DNA of 64,000 nt, taken from positions 107,884 to 171,883 of the forward strand of contig NZ_JAFIQU010000003.1 in the NCBI RefSeq assembly GCF_017355985.1, in the 5' to 3' direction. The translations under genes were made by a program, and so were the position numbers. The stretch is from Arenibaculum pallidiluteum (lineage in GTDB: Bacteria; Pseudomonadota; Alphaproteobacteria; Azospirillales; Azospirillaceae). A model generated the notes under the pieces. It was not told the DNA's origin. It saw only the letters and a list, made by a program, of their open reading frames with translations, and did no database searches. Shown here in pieces: positions 42,314 to 51,857 of this stretch (its first letter is position 1; every line of letters begins with the position of its first letter).

Positions 42314-44938
42314 ATGGCGACCATTTCCCGGGAGGCTGTGTTCGGCCGGCTGGGCAACCTGTCGATGAAGTCCCTTCAGGATGCCTTCGAATTCGCGAGG
42401 CTCCGCGGTGACGGGTACATCGAGCCGCTTCACTGGCTCGCCCTGTGGCTGCGCACGGGGACGAGCGATGCATCGCTGATGCTCGATCGCCTCGGCCTGC
42501 CGCGCGGGACCCTGCAGACGCATGTGGACGAGGCGCTTCAGAGGCTGCATGGCGGACGGTCGTCCCGGCTCGACTTCTCCCGCGACCTCGAGCATCTGAT
42601 CGAGCGCGGATGGATCAGCGCCAGCCTGCTGTTCGGCAGCGCCCGGATCCGCAGCGGCCACCTGCTGCACGGGATGCTGGACGACCCGCAGTTGCGCCGG
42701 TTGGCCGTCGACATCTCGCCTTTCTTCAAGCAGATCGACGCCGCGTCGATCGCGCAGCGCTTCGGCGAGCTCACGAAGGGATCCGACGAGGACGGCGTCG
42801 ATGGGGTGCCCGCGGCCGGTGCCGCCGGCCTGTCGCCGACGGACGAGGGCCCGGCCCCGGTTGGCGGATCCGCCCTGGCGCGCTACACCACGGACCTTAT
42901 GGAGGATGCGCGGGCAGGGCGCATCGATCCCGTCACCGGCCGGGAGCGCGAGATCCGACAGGTCGTCGACATCTTGATGCGGCGCAGACAGAACAATCCG
43001 ATCATCCTCGGCGAGGCCGGCGTCGGTAAGACGGCGCTGGTCGAGGGATTGGCCCTGAGGATCGCGGCGGACGACGTCCCGCCGGCGCTGCGCGGCGTGG
43101 GCCTGCTGTCGCTGGACCTCGCCGCACTTCAGGCCGGGGCGTCCGCAAGGGGCGAGTTCGAGGCCCGGTTCAGGCAGCTGCTCGCGGAGATCCGACGGGC
43201 TCCGCGGCCGATCGTGCTGTTCATCGACGAGGCGCACACGTTGATCGGCGCCGGCGGCAATGCGGGGACGGGCGATGTCGCGAACCTGCTCAAGCCCGCG
43301 CTCGCCCGAGGTACGCTGCGGACGATCGCGGCCACGACCTGGGCGGAGTACAAGCGGCACATCGAGAAGGATCCTGCGCTGACCCGGCGCTTCCAGGCGG
43401 TGCAAGTGCAGGAACCCGAGGAGGCGCAGGCCGTGGCCATGTTGCGCAGGATGGTCCCGGTCCTGACGACGCACCACAAGGTCACGGTGCTCGACGAGGC
43501 GGTGGTCGCCGCGGTGCGCCTGTCGCGACGCTACATCCAGGGCCGGCAGCTTCCGGACAAGGCTGTGTCCGTGCTCGATACCGCCTGCGCCAGGGTCGCG
43601 CTGAGCCAGCACGCGACCCCGGCTGCGATCGAGGATGCGCGGCGCCGCATCGCGGATCTCGAGGCCGAGCTTGCGGTGCTCGAGACCGAGGCCCGCGTCG
43701 GCCATTCCGATCCCGTGCGCCAGGCGCAGCTCGCGGCGGCGGTCGCCTCCGACCGCGCGATCCTGGCGGAGCTTGAGGCGCGGCACGGCGCAGAGGCGGA
43801 GCTGGCCGACTCGGTCGTCGCCCTTGAAGCCGCGCTGCGAAGCGACCCGACCGCCGAGGGCCTCGACCAGTTGCGCTCGATGCGCGCCGAGCTGGATGCG
43901 CTGCAAAGCGAGACGCCGCTGGTTCATCCCGCGGTGGACGGACAGTCCGTGGCAGCCGTCATCGAGAGCTGGACCGGAATCAGGGTCGGGCGAATGCTGG
44001 CGAACGAGATCGAGGCGGTCCTGTCGCTTGCCGACACGCTCGGGCAGCGGGTGATCGGCCAGGACCATGCCCTTCGGGCCATCGCCAAGAGGATCGAGAC
44101 CGCGCAGGCAGGTCTTGCCGATCCTGCCAAGCCCAAAGGGGTCTTCCTGCTTGTCGGGCCGTCAGGCGTCGGCAAAACGGAGACGGCTCTTGCGCTCGCC
44201 GAGGCCCTGTTCGGAAGCGACGGCAACGTCATCGCGATCAACATGTCCGAGTTCCAGGAAGCCCATACCGTCTCGACGCTGAAGGGCTCGCCTCCGGGAT
44301 ATGTCGGCTATGGGGAAGGCGGCAGGCTGACCGAGGCCGTGCGCCGCAAGCCCTACAGCGTCGTGCTTCTCGACGAGATCGAGAAGGCCCATCCGGACGT
44401 GCACGAGCTGTTCTTCCAGGTCTTCGACAAGGGCGTGATGGAGGATGGCGAGGGCCGGTCGATCGATTTCAGGAACACGATCATCCTGCTGACCTCCAAC
44501 GTCGGATCGGACCTCGTCATGGAGATGTGCCGCGATCCGCGGCGGCTGCCGGATCCGGACGACGTCGCCCGCGCGCTGCGCGGGCCGCTGCTCGAGATGT
44601 TTCCGGCGGCGTTGCTCGGCCGTTTGGTGAGCGTTCCCTACTATCCGCTGAGCGCGGCGATGCTGGACCGGATCATCCGGCTCCAGCTGGAGCGGATCCG
44701 CAGCCGGGTCGAGGACGGCGGCAATGCGCGGTTCACCTATGACGACGCGGTCGTCGAACACATTCGCGCGCGCTGCAGTGAGCTGGAGAGTGGCGGCCGC
44801 ATGATCGACGCCATCCTGACCTCGGGCCTGCTACCGCCGATCAGCCGCGAGATCCTGACCCGTCTGCGCGATCGGGCTGTCCTGGAACGCATTCATGTCC
44901 ACGTGGAGGAGGGAGAGATCGCTTGCAGGTTCGAATGA
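42314..44938 (+). CDS. clpV: Type VI secretion ATPase ClpV/TssH (874 aa)
   Basis: ClpV pulls apart the contracted TssB/TssC sheath for reuse. It is a double-ring AAA+ ATPase: an N-terminal domain (MATISREAVFGRLGNLSMKSLQDAFEFARLRGDGYIE), first Walker A GEAGVGKT at residue 233, Walker B VLFIDEAHTLIGAGG, a coiled-coil middle domain (about 415-530), second Walker A GPSGVGKTET at 615, VLLDEIEKAHPDV and the C-terminal D2-small domain. ATG 42314 is chosen over 42257 on the family N-terminus. The gene runs in the direction of vgrG and away from the effector cassettes. Length is normal. Confidence 0.97.
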   Translation: MATISREAVFGRLGNLSMKSLQDAFEFARLRGDGYIEPLHWLALWLRTGTSDASLMLDRLGLPRGTLQTHVDEALQRLHGGRSSRLDFSRDLEHLIERGWISASLLFGSARIRSGHLLHGMLDDPQLRRLAVDISPFFKQIDAASIAQRFGELTKGSDEDGVDGVPAAGAAGLSPTDEGPAPVGGSALARYTTDLMEDARAGRIDPVTGREREIRQVVDILMRRRQNNPIILGEAGVGKTALVEGLALRIAADDVPPALRGVGLLSLDLAALQAGASARGEFEARFRQLLAEIRRAPRPIVLFIDEAHTLIGAGGNAGTGDVANLLKPALARGTLRTIAATTWAEYKRHIEKDPALTRRFQAVQVQEPEEAQAVAMLRRMVPVLTTHHKVTVLDEAVVAAVRLSRRYIQGRQLPDKAVSVLDTACARVALSQHATPAAIEDARRRIADLEAELAVLETEARVGHSDPVRQAQLAAAVASDRAILAELEARHGAEAELADSVVALEAALRSDPTAEGLDQLRSMRAELDALQSETPLVHPAVDGQSVAAVIESWTGIRVGRMLANEIEAVLSLADTLGQRVIGQDHALRAIAKRIETAQAGLADPAKPKGVFLLVGPSGVGKTETALALAEALFGSDGNVIAINMSEFQEAHTVSTLKGSPPGYVGYGEGGRLTEAVRRKPYSVVLLDEIEKAHPDVHELFFQVFDKGVMEDGEGRSIDFRNTIILLTSNVGSDLVMEMCRDPRRLPDPDDVARALRGPLLEMFPAALLGRLVSVPYYPLSAAMLDRIIRLQLERIRSRVEDGGNARFTYDDAVVEHIRARCSELESGGRMIDAILTSGLLPPISREILTRLRDRAVLERIHVHVEEGEIACRFE

Positions 44939-45169
44939 GCCCGGGATGTCGAAGCGGCGTCGAGCGCGGCGATGCCATGCCGCGTGCCCTGACCACGAGG
45001 TTATCTTTGAAACAGGGTGTTATCGGTGAAACGCTGGGTTATCCCTGCAATCAAGACCATGGGAGCCTGAAGTAATCCTGTAACGTCCGGCCCGGATCGT
45101 CGGATCTCACTAGGCGCACCGTCCGGTCGGGAGACCGGTCACCGCGTCGCAGGACGTGAGAAGGCTGCC
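44939..45169. other. Control region between clpV and the LysR gene
   Basis: The 231-base gap holds the 19-bp tandem repeat at 45000-45056. I see no strong terminator and no gene in it. Confidence 0.45.
45000..45056 (+). repeat. Three direct repeats with 19-bp period upstream of the LysR gene
   Basis: GTTATC occurs at 45000, 45019 and 45038, each followed two bases later by TG and AA (TTTGAAAC, GGTGAAAC, CCTGCAAT). Units are therefore GTTATCnnTGnAA at exactly 19-base steps, near two helical turns, so bound proteins would line up on one DNA face. This looks like an operator array for the regulator at 45170 or another factor. Confidence 0.7.
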
Positions 45170-46222
45170 GTGCAAACCATTCGGACGATGAACGTACAAC
45201 ACCTGTCGTCTCCATCCGGGACGGAAGGTCCCGATGCCGGCCATCGCGGGGCGCAATCCAGGACCGTCAATCTCGCGGGGATCGATCTCAATCTTCTGGT
45301 CGCGCTCGAGGCCCTGCTGGCGGAGCGCAACGTGACCTATGCGGCCAATCGGATCGGTCTCAGCCAGCCTGCCATGAGCCGTGCCCTCGGCCGCCTGCGT
45401 GGGCTGTTCAACGACGAGCTTCTGGTCCGGTCCTCGTCCGGCTTCGTCCTGACGGCGCGCGCGGAGCAGCTCGCGGCCGAGCTCCCCCGCGCGCTGAACG
45501 GCCTGCGCTGCCTGCTGGCCACGCGGGACACGACGCCGGAGACCTGGGCCGCGACGGTGTCGATCGCCATGTCGGACCACCAGTCTCTGGTTCTGCTGCC
45601 CGGTCTGCTGCCACGGCTCCGGGCGCGGGCGCCCGGGGTCGACATCACCACGGCCCCGCTCGGAGACGGCGTGCTGCGCGACCTGGAGGGGGGCGACGCC
45701 GATTTCGCCATCGGCCAGCTGAGGAGCACGCCGTTCGGCTTCTACCGGCGCAACCTCTACGTCGATCCCTTCGTCCATCTTCTGCGGTCGGGCCACCCGG
45801 TCCTGCGGGACGGAGGCGGTGCGCCGGACCGCATCGCGGGGCTGCGACAGGTCGTGATCGCCCCGGGGGCCGGGGACCGTACCGGCCTTCTCCACGACAT
45901 GCCGATCCTTCCCGACCTGCCGGACAGAAATCCCCTGGCTGTGCAGGATACGATGACCGCCGCCATGGTGGTCGCGGAGACGGACCTCATGCTGACGGTG
46001 CCGCGCCGCACGGCCGTCCGGATCGCCGGGATGCTGCCCGTCGCGATCCTCGAGCCGCCGAGCCCGCTGCCGGACTATGCGGTCTCGCTGGTCTGGCACG
46101 AGCGCCATCATCGCGATCCCCGCTTCACCTGGCTGCGCTCGGAACTGATCGCCGCAGCCATGGCTGTGGCGAACGCCAAGGCCGGCGAGGTCAAGTCCGG
46201 CAGCTGTCTCGACGCCGCCTGA
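45170..46222 (+). CDS. LysR-family transcriptional regulator within the type VI locus (350 aa)
   Basis: LysR regulators bind DNA through an N-terminal winged helix-turn-helix and respond to a small ligand. The helix-turn-helix is VTYAANRIGLSQPAMSRALGRLRGLF (about 64-89), introduced by IDLNLLVALEALLAERN; the effector domain begins VSIAMSDHQSLVLLPGLLPRL. The residue pattern resembles NodD/NahR-type members. GTG 45170 has AGAAGG 5 bases before it; ATG 45188 is also possible. Either start leaves an unusually long leader (about 40 residues) before the domain. It lies between clpV and vgrG, which follows 30 bases later, so it probably regulates this locus. Confidence 0.88.
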   Translation: MQTIRTMNVQHLSSPSGTEGPDAGHRGAQSRTVNLAGIDLNLLVALEALLAERNVTYAANRIGLSQPAMSRALGRLRGLFNDELLVRSSSGFVLTARAEQLAAELPRALNGLRCLLATRDTTPETWAATVSIAMSDHQSLVLLPGLLPRLRARAPGVDITTAPLGDGVLRDLEGGDADFAIGQLRSTPFGFYRRNLYVDPFVHLLRSGHPVLRDGGGAPDRIAGLRQVVIAPGAGDRTGLLHDMPILPDLPDRNPLAVQDTMTAAMVVAETDLMLTVPRRTAVRIAGMLPVAILEPPSPLPDYAVSLVWHERHHRDPRFTWLRSELIAAAMAVANAKAGEVKSGSCLDAA

Positions 46223-46252
46223 GGGCGACACCGTCCCTGCAAGGAGTGAACG

Positions 46253-48244
46253 ATGGCGCAATCGCATGGCTTAGGCGGATCCGCGGGGGCGCGTCCCGCG
46301 GCGAGCGCGTCCGGCAGCCTGCTGGAGGACAACCGCTACGCCGCCCTGACGTCGCCGGCCCTCAACGCCAAGACCGTCAAGCTCCGCTGGCTCCGGGGCG
46401 AGGAGAGGCTCGGCGAGCCGTTCCTGTTCGAGGCCAAGATCATCAGCCGCGATCCGATCCGCGACCTCGATCCCCTGATCGGGCAGCCGGCCTGCACGGC
46501 CATGAAGCTGGCGAAGGGCGCGACGCGCCATTTCCATGGGATCATCACGCGCTGCCGTTACATCGGGATCGATGACACCCAGAGGACGAACTACCTGCTG
46601 GAGATCCGGCCATGGCTCTGGCTGCTCGGCCAGCGGCAGAACTCCAGGGTCTTCCAGAACAAGTCGACGATGGACATCGTCCGGACGGTCTTTGCGGACC
46701 ATCCCCAGGCCAGCTTCATCGACCGCACCAAACCGTCGGGACTGCCGCCGCTGAGCTACTGCGTGCAGTACCAGGAATCCGACCTGGCCTTCGTCAGCCG
46801 GCTGCTGGAGCACGAAGGGATCTACTACTACTTCGCTCACTTCGCGGACCGGCACCAGATGGTGCTCGTCAATGACCCTTCCGCGCACGGGCCCTGCGAT
46901 CCGATCGATGTCGCAACCCATCTGAACCTCGAGAATCCCGGCATCTCCGACGACATCATCTGGGAATGGCAGGAGGAGGCGAGCCTCCAGCCGAGCCAGG
47001 TAATGCTGGACGACTACGATTTCGAGAAGCCGAACGCCGATCTCAAACGCGTCGGTCCGGTGCAGGACGCCGCGAGCGGGAAGCGCGAGATCTACCGGTA
47101 TCCCGGCCAGTATGCGGTGCCGGCTGCCGGCCAGATCCTCGCCCGCCTGCGCGCCGAGGAGATCGCCTGCCGCCAGAAGCGCGTCCAGGTCTCGGGCAAC
47201 ATGCGGCAACTCAAGCCCGGCTATGTGTTCCGGGGCGCCAATCCCTTCGACGTGACCGACCGTCAGCTCGGCGACAAGGACAGGAAGCGCTATCTCGTGC
47301 TGGGCGCGACCTTCGATATACGCGGCGAGGCCGGCACCCGCGACGACGGCGGCGAAAGGCAGTTCCTCTACCGCGCCCGCGTGGAGGGGCTGCTCGCCAC
47401 CACCCCGTTCCGGCCCCCGCTGCGCACGACCGCCCCGGTCATCGCGGGGCCACAGACCGCGGTCGTGGTCGGGCCGTCGGGCGAGGACGTCCTGACCGAC
47501 GCGTTCGGACGCGTCAAGGTGCAGTTCCACTGGGATCGATACGGCACCCGCGACGAGAACAGCTCCTGCTGGATGCGGGTGGCGCAGAGCTGGGCCGGTC
47601 CCGGCTTCGGCGCCATCGTGACCCCGAGGATCGGGCAGGAGGTCGTCGTGGCCTTCGAGGGCGGCGACCCCGACTGCCCCCTGGTGGTCGGCACCGTCTA
47701 CAACCAGACCAACATGCCCGCCGAGGCGCTGCCACGGCAGGCGACACGCTCCGGATTCAGGACCCGCTCCTCGCCCGGCGGGAACGCGGCCTCGTGCAAC
47801 GAGCTTCGTTTCGAGGACCGTCGCGGGAGCGAGCACGTCTATCTCCGGGCGGAGCGGAACCATGTGGTGGACGTGTCGAACCTCTTCGCCCTGGCGGCGG
47901 GCGGAAGCGCCACGCTCAGCTCGCGGACGCGCAGCGTGCTGGAGAGCGCGGCGAGGCCCGGCGCGCCGATCGGCAGCCGGATCGAAGTTACGCCGCAAGG
48001 CATCTCGCTGCGGGTGAGCGGCCCCGCGGGCGAGCAGTGCATCCTGCTCGGGCCGGAGGGGATCACGCTCAGCGGCACCATGATCACGCTCATGTCCAGG
48101 GGGATGCTCTTCACGCTGCCGATTCCCATTCCGCTGCCTCCGACGGCGCAGAAGGCCTTCGAGGTGGCGCAGCAGCTGGAACGCACGGCGCGGAATGCCG
48201 AGACCGCGCAGGAGCAGAGGGAGATCGAGAGCGACCGGACGTGA
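46253..48244 (+). CDS. vgrG: Type VI secretion tip protein VgrG/TssI (663 aa)
   Basis: VgrG trimers form the spike on the Hcp tube and carry effectors. The gp27-like part (about 25-390) contains FLFEAKIISRD, FHGIITRCRYIG, LLEHEGIYYYFAH and MRQLKPGYVFRGANPFDV; the gp5 OB domain follows with FGRVKVQFHWDRYGTRDENSSCWMRVAQSWAG and IGQEVVVAFEGGDPDCP. The C-terminus ends in the beta-needle region and a short helical tail; no toxin domain is fused. ATG 46253 has AAGGAG 6 bases before it. No PAAR, DUF4123 or other adaptor gene adjoins it; tssG converges 22 bases downstream. Confidence 0.97.
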   Translation: MAQSHGLGGSAGARPAASASGSLLEDNRYAALTSPALNAKTVKLRWLRGEERLGEPFLFEAKIISRDPIRDLDPLIGQPACTAMKLAKGATRHFHGIITRCRYIGIDDTQRTNYLLEIRPWLWLLGQRQNSRVFQNKSTMDIVRTVFADHPQASFIDRTKPSGLPPLSYCVQYQESDLAFVSRLLEHEGIYYYFAHFADRHQMVLVNDPSAHGPCDPIDVATHLNLENPGISDDIIWEWQEEASLQPSQVMLDDYDFEKPNADLKRVGPVQDAASGKREIYRYPGQYAVPAAGQILARLRAEEIACRQKRVQVSGNMRQLKPGYVFRGANPFDVTDRQLGDKDRKRYLVLGATFDIRGEAGTRDDGGERQFLYRARVEGLLATTPFRPPLRTTAPVIAGPQTAVVVGPSGEDVLTDAFGRVKVQFHWDRYGTRDENSSCWMRVAQSWAGPGFGAIVTPRIGQEVVVAFEGGDPDCPLVVGTVYNQTNMPAEALPRQATRSGFRTRSSPGGNAASCNELRFEDRRGSEHVYLRAERNHVVDVSNLFALAAGGSATLSSRTRSVLESAARPGAPIGSRIEVTPQGISLRVSGPAGEQCILLGPEGITLSGTMITLMSRGMLFTLPIPIPLPPTAQKAFEVAQQLERTARNAETAQEQREIESDRT

Positions 48245-48266
48245 CCGGGGCCGCGAGCGGCTTGCC

Positions 48267-49373
48267 CTATCCACGGTCCAAGGGCGCCAGGGTCAGGTCG
48301 TCGGCGTCGCTTTCTTCCCTGCGCCGGCCGAGCCACGTCGTCCAGCCGAGCCGTCCCTGCTGCCCGAGCGTGATGCCGGGCACTTCCGCCGCCCGCAGCA
48401 CGAGCTGGACCGTCCAGTCCAGCTCGTCACCGATATAGTTGCGGGCGAGCGGTACCGTCAGTTCCAGGCTCGGACCGCCGGGCAGCAGCCTTTCGTAGTC
48501 CGCCAGGCCCAGCGGGCCGAGGCGGATGCGGAAGCGGTGGTGGAAGACGTGGATCCGCGAGCCTACCGTCGCGTTGACGCCGAGGGTGCCGCGGCTGCGG
48601 TCCCGCCCCAGAGCGAGGCGTTGGTCCGCCGGCAGGTGGACCCAGGTGGGCTGGAATTCCAGGATCTCGACCGGAACCGCGAAGAAGCCGGCAAGAATGG
48701 CGCGCAGCCCTTCCGGATTGCGGGTGTGGGAGCCCAGCCGCCCGGCGAAATGGAGCTTGGCCAGGTCCGGCATTCGGTCGCGGTCGCGGAGGGCGGGTAG
48801 GCCGTAACCGGCAAGCGCGCCGACAAAGCTCGCGAACACGTCCTCGCCCGGGCGGTCATGGCTGACCGTCGGCTCGCTCACCGCCCAGGCGCGGAAGAGG
48901 AGCGAAGCCAGGCGATGATGGAACACGTCCGCGAAGCGCGCGAAGGTCGGATCGCCGGCGTTGTGCAGACGCTGGTGCGCGTATTCCGTCAGATGGGGCG
49001 GGAGCGGGCCGTTGGGGCCGAACAGGCCGAAGAAGTAAGTCGCGATCCGCGCCGCGTCGTCGTCGCCTTCCGTGGCGGCATCCCGCGCCTCCGCGACCTC
49101 GGCAATCGCGCGCGGCGCGAAGAACGTGCTCGGCACCTGGCCGATCCGGATGGGGTCCTCTGCGGGGCTCAGCGACTCACCCAGCCGCCGGGCGGGGCGC
49201 GACAGGGCGTCCACCCGGCGCAGCAGGGCGAAGAAGTCGTAGGCTTCCGGCGCCGCCGCCGCGTCGCGCAGGAGGTCCTGGAGGCGCCTGCCGGCGGCCG
49301 CCTCCGTTCCGGCCTCGGGGAGGAGTGAGTGCGCCGTCACGCCAGCGGCCGCCGTCCCAGACGCATCGGCCAT
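48267..49373 (-). CDS. tssG: Type VI baseplate subunit TssG (368 aa)
   Basis: TssG joins TssF and TssK in the wedge of the baseplate. Recognised segments are YDFFALLRRVDAL with the following RPARRLGESLSPAEDPIRIGQ, VFHHRLASLLFRAW, GFFAVPVEILEFQPTW, LGVNATVGSRIHVFHHRFRIRLGPL and YERLLPG. The start overlaps the end of tssF by 37 bases, so the two are translated together. It is the last gene of tssA-B-C-hcp-E-F-G. Confidence 0.95.
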   Translation of the reverse strand: MADASGTAAAGVTAHSLLPEAGTEAAAGRRLQDLLRDAAAAPEAYDFFALLRRVDALSRPARRLGESLSPAEDPIRIGQVPSTFFAPRAIAEVAEARDAATEGDDDAARIATYFFGLFGPNGPLPPHLTEYAHQRLHNAGDPTFARFADVFHHRLASLLFRAWAVSEPTVSHDRPGEDVFASFVGALAGYGLPALRDRDRMPDLAKLHFAGRLGSHTRNPEGLRAILAGFFAVPVEILEFQPTWVHLPADQRLALGRDRSRGTLGVNATVGSRIHVFHHRFRIRLGPLGLADYERLLPGGPSLELTVPLARNYIGDELDWTVQLVLRAAEVPGITLGQQGRLGWTTWLGRRREESDADDLTLAPLDRG

Positions 49374-51211
49374 CGCATCGTCTCTCCGCGCTGCAGGGTA
49401 TGGATGACGCTCTCGGCGAAGGAGTTGATGGAGACGTACTGGGCGAAGAAGCGGCTCAGCACGGCGCCGAAGGCGAAGCTGCCGAGCCCTTCGAAGGCGT
49501 TCTCGTCCAGCGTCGCCTCAATCTCCATGCCACGCGCGACGGCGGCCAGGCCGCCTGTAGGCAGACGGCGGACCACCGGCCGCGAACGAAGGGCACGCAG
49601 CCCGTCGATCTGCTGCAGGGCGCTGGCATCGCCAGGGTCGGCATAGAGGCGGAACAGCGAGCGCAGAGCCTCGGGGCCGCCGCCGTCGCTGTCCGCGAGG
49701 GACAGGTAGTTCAGCGAAAGGTGGCTGATGAGATGCCACGCGGTCTCGGCCTCCGCCGCTGCCGGGCGTGGCCTGGTCGGACCCGAGATGCAGCGCACCC
49801 GCGCCACGGGCGCTCCGATCTCCAGCGTGAAGTCGGTGTCCCCGCGTCCGACGGGCATCAGCAGCGCCAGGTCGCGGTTGGTGCACAGGCATCGCACCGC
49901 GAGCTGCCGCAGGTCCGAGCGGTAGGGCGCCTCCTGCGCGTCGACGATGGACAGGAACACCTCGCTGCCGAGATAGGAGGTGCGCTGCCCGTCGCGCTGC
50001 TGCCGGCTCGAGGGAAGCCGTTGCTCGCGCCTGATGGTGTAGTAGGCGCCGGTCCGGTTCCGCGGCTCGAAGTCCTGAACCGCATAGAAGGGTCGGAAGC
50101 TTGCCAGGCCCTGGCCGCCGTCGTGCTCTCCCTGGACCGAAAGGACCGAGTGGACCTCGATGTCGAGCGGGCGGGTGCGGTCGACGGCCAGATGGTGCTC
50201 GTAGGCCCGATCGCTCACGCGAATCCTGTCCGCCTGCCGTTCGAAGAGGTTCACGACCGGGCTGGCGAACAGGACGAAGGATTCGCGGCCGAGGGCGCGC
50301 TGCAGCCGCGGCTCGCTCCGGCGCAGCAGGAAGATCAGCTCGAGTTCCTCGCCGTCGCAGCGCCGGACGGCATCGGCAAGGCCGCCGACCTCCACGAAGA
50401 GGGCGCGTTCCGGCATGGCGAAATACTCCTGCAGCGTGCGGTAGCCGGTGAAGGAGCGGGGAGGGAAGGGCAGCAGCGCCTCGTCGTCGTCGAGCCCCAC
50501 ATGCCGGACCTCGGCCGCCGGGATCGTCTCGTTCCAGAGGCGCATCGGGCCGGCCGGGCGGGCCAGGATGGAGGTCAGGTCCGCTAGCATCTGCTCAATC
50601 AGCGCCCCGCCCGTGCCGCCCGCCGGGGGAAGGTAGAAGCGCAGGGACTTCACAGCCAGCCGGTCGAATGCGAGGCCGTTGGTCGTGCGCAGCCGCAGGC
50701 GCAGCGCCGCGCGCGTCTGCGGTCCGGTATTGACGGACAGTCCGGCCAGCTCGGACGGGGTGGCGAAGTAGTCGGCCCCGGTGACGGCGATCGGCCAGAG
50801 GTGGACGTCCTGCGCGGTCCTGAATTCGCATTGGGTGATCGCGTCCGGAGCGAGCTGCCCGATCAGGGCCGTCCCCCGGGGGATGAGATAGCCCTTCTCC
50901 AGCCGTCCGCCTTCGCGGTCGGGCTCGAACCGCGCGATCCCCATGGCGGGCGTCGGCGCCAGATGGTGTGGGTAGATCAACTCGAGGAGATGCTGCGTGA
51001 AGGCTGGGAAGCGGGCGTCGAGCTTCAGCTGGATGCGTGCCGCGAGGAACGCGAAGCCTTCGAGCAGGCGCTCCACATAAGGGTCGGAGACTTCTGCGGT
51101 GTCGAGCCCGAGACGGCCGGCAATCTTGGGAAAGGCGCGGCCGAACTCCTGGCCCATCTCCCGGATGTAGCGGAGCTCGTCGTTGTAGAAGCGCAGAAAG
51201 CGGTCGTTCAT
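49337..51211 (-). CDS. tssF: Type VI baseplate subunit TssF (624 aa)
   Basis: TssF is the largest wedge subunit of the baseplate. The start MNDRFLRFYNDELRYIREMGQEF and PKIAGRLGLDTAEVSDPYVERLLEGFAFLAARIQLKLD are diagnostic, as are FTQHLLELIYPHHLAPTPAM and RGTALIG. The C-terminal LSRFFAQYVSINSFAESVIHTLQRGE is also typical. It starts 1 base before the tssE stop region and overlaps tssG. Full length. Confidence 0.97.
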   Translation of the reverse strand: MNDRFLRFYNDELRYIREMGQEFGRAFPKIAGRLGLDTAEVSDPYVERLLEGFAFLAARIQLKLDARFPAFTQHLLELIYPHHLAPTPAMGIARFEPDREGGRLEKGYLIPRGTALIGQLAPDAITQCEFRTAQDVHLWPIAVTGADYFATPSELAGLSVNTGPQTRAALRLRLRTTNGLAFDRLAVKSLRFYLPPAGGTGGALIEQMLADLTSILARPAGPMRLWNETIPAAEVRHVGLDDDEALLPFPPRSFTGYRTLQEYFAMPERALFVEVGGLADAVRRCDGEELELIFLLRRSEPRLQRALGRESFVLFASPVVNLFERQADRIRVSDRAYEHHLAVDRTRPLDIEVHSVLSVQGEHDGGQGLASFRPFYAVQDFEPRNRTGAYYTIRREQRLPSSRQQRDGQRTSYLGSEVFLSIVDAQEAPYRSDLRQLAVRCLCTNRDLALLMPVGRGDTDFTLEIGAPVARVRCISGPTRPRPAAAEAETAWHLISHLSLNYLSLADSDGGGPEALRSLFRLYADPGDASALQQIDGLRALRSRPVVRRLPTGGLAAVARGMEIEATLDENAFEGLGSFAFGAVLSRFFAQYVSINSFAESVIHTLQRGETMRWPMRLGRRPLA

Positions 51212-51706
51212 CTAGAGGACTTCCGTGCGGTTCTCGACGATCCTGATGATGTTGAGGTCCCGGTCGACTTCCGTGCGCATCCGCAGGCGCAGCGGGACGG
51301 GCTGAGCCCAGAGATCGGCCTCGATCGTGAAGCTGAGGGACATGTCCGAGCGGCCGGAGGACAGGAGCCTGACCGTGATGCCATGCACGAGGCGCGGCTC
51401 GAAGATGGCCAGCGTCTCCTCCATCGACCGTTCGAAGTCGGCACGGTCGACGGTCTCGCCACCCAGGCCGGTGAGCGATCGCACGCCATAGTTCAGGACG
51501 CTGGTCGCGACCTCCGGGAAGGCTTCGAGATCGACGGTCGTGCCGATCGGGGTGGTGTTCAGGAGCCAGGTCATGTCCCGGAGAATGACCTCGCGCAGGC
51601 GCGGCAGCGAGAAGACGCGGCCGCCGTCGCCCGGCGATCCGCCCTCGTCCGTCAGGCGATCCAGCAGCGACGGCTGGACCAGGTCGCGATAGCTCGACTG
51701 GGACAT
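51212..51706 (-). CDS. tssE: Type VI baseplate subunit TssE, gp25-like (164 aa)
   Basis: TssE resembles the T4 gp25 protein that starts sheath assembly on the baseplate. Seen are LVQPSLLDRLTDEGG, LREVILRDMTWLLNT, VATSVLNYGVRSLTGLGG and the C-terminal LRMRTEVDRDLNIIRIVENRTEVL. ATG 51706 (MSQSSYRDL) fits the family; the longer reading adds arginine-rich sequence without similarity. It abuts tssF and lies 151 bases behind hcp. Confidence 0.94.
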   Translation of the reverse strand: MSQSSYRDLVQPSLLDRLTDEGGSPGDGGRVFSLPRLREVILRDMTWLLNTTPIGTTVDLEAFPEVATSVLNYGVRSLTGLGGETVDRADFERSMEETLAIFEPRLVHGITVRLLSSGRSDMSLSFTIEADLWAQPVPLRLRMRTEVDRDLNIIRIVENRTEVL

Positions 51707-51857
51707 GGCAGCGTGGCCTCGGGAGCTGATGGCGCGCCATGCGCCGAAGGCGGGCTCCCCCTTCCCGTCGCCGCATTGCGCGCGGTGGCCCGATCGGGGG
51801 AGAAGCTGGGCTGATCGGGCGCCGCGCGCCGTCCTGGTCCGGATCGGCCGGACGAGG

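Noticed and set aside
42215-44068. A 617-codon minus-strand frame across clpV.
   Set aside because: Shadow of clpV without family features.
48100-48244. A fused toxin domain at the C-terminus of VgrG.
   Set aside because: The last residues are a short helical tail; length is that of a plain VgrG.
46271-48274. A 667-codon minus-strand frame across vgrG.
   Set aside because: Antisense shadow; the vgrG frame has all spike-protein motifs.
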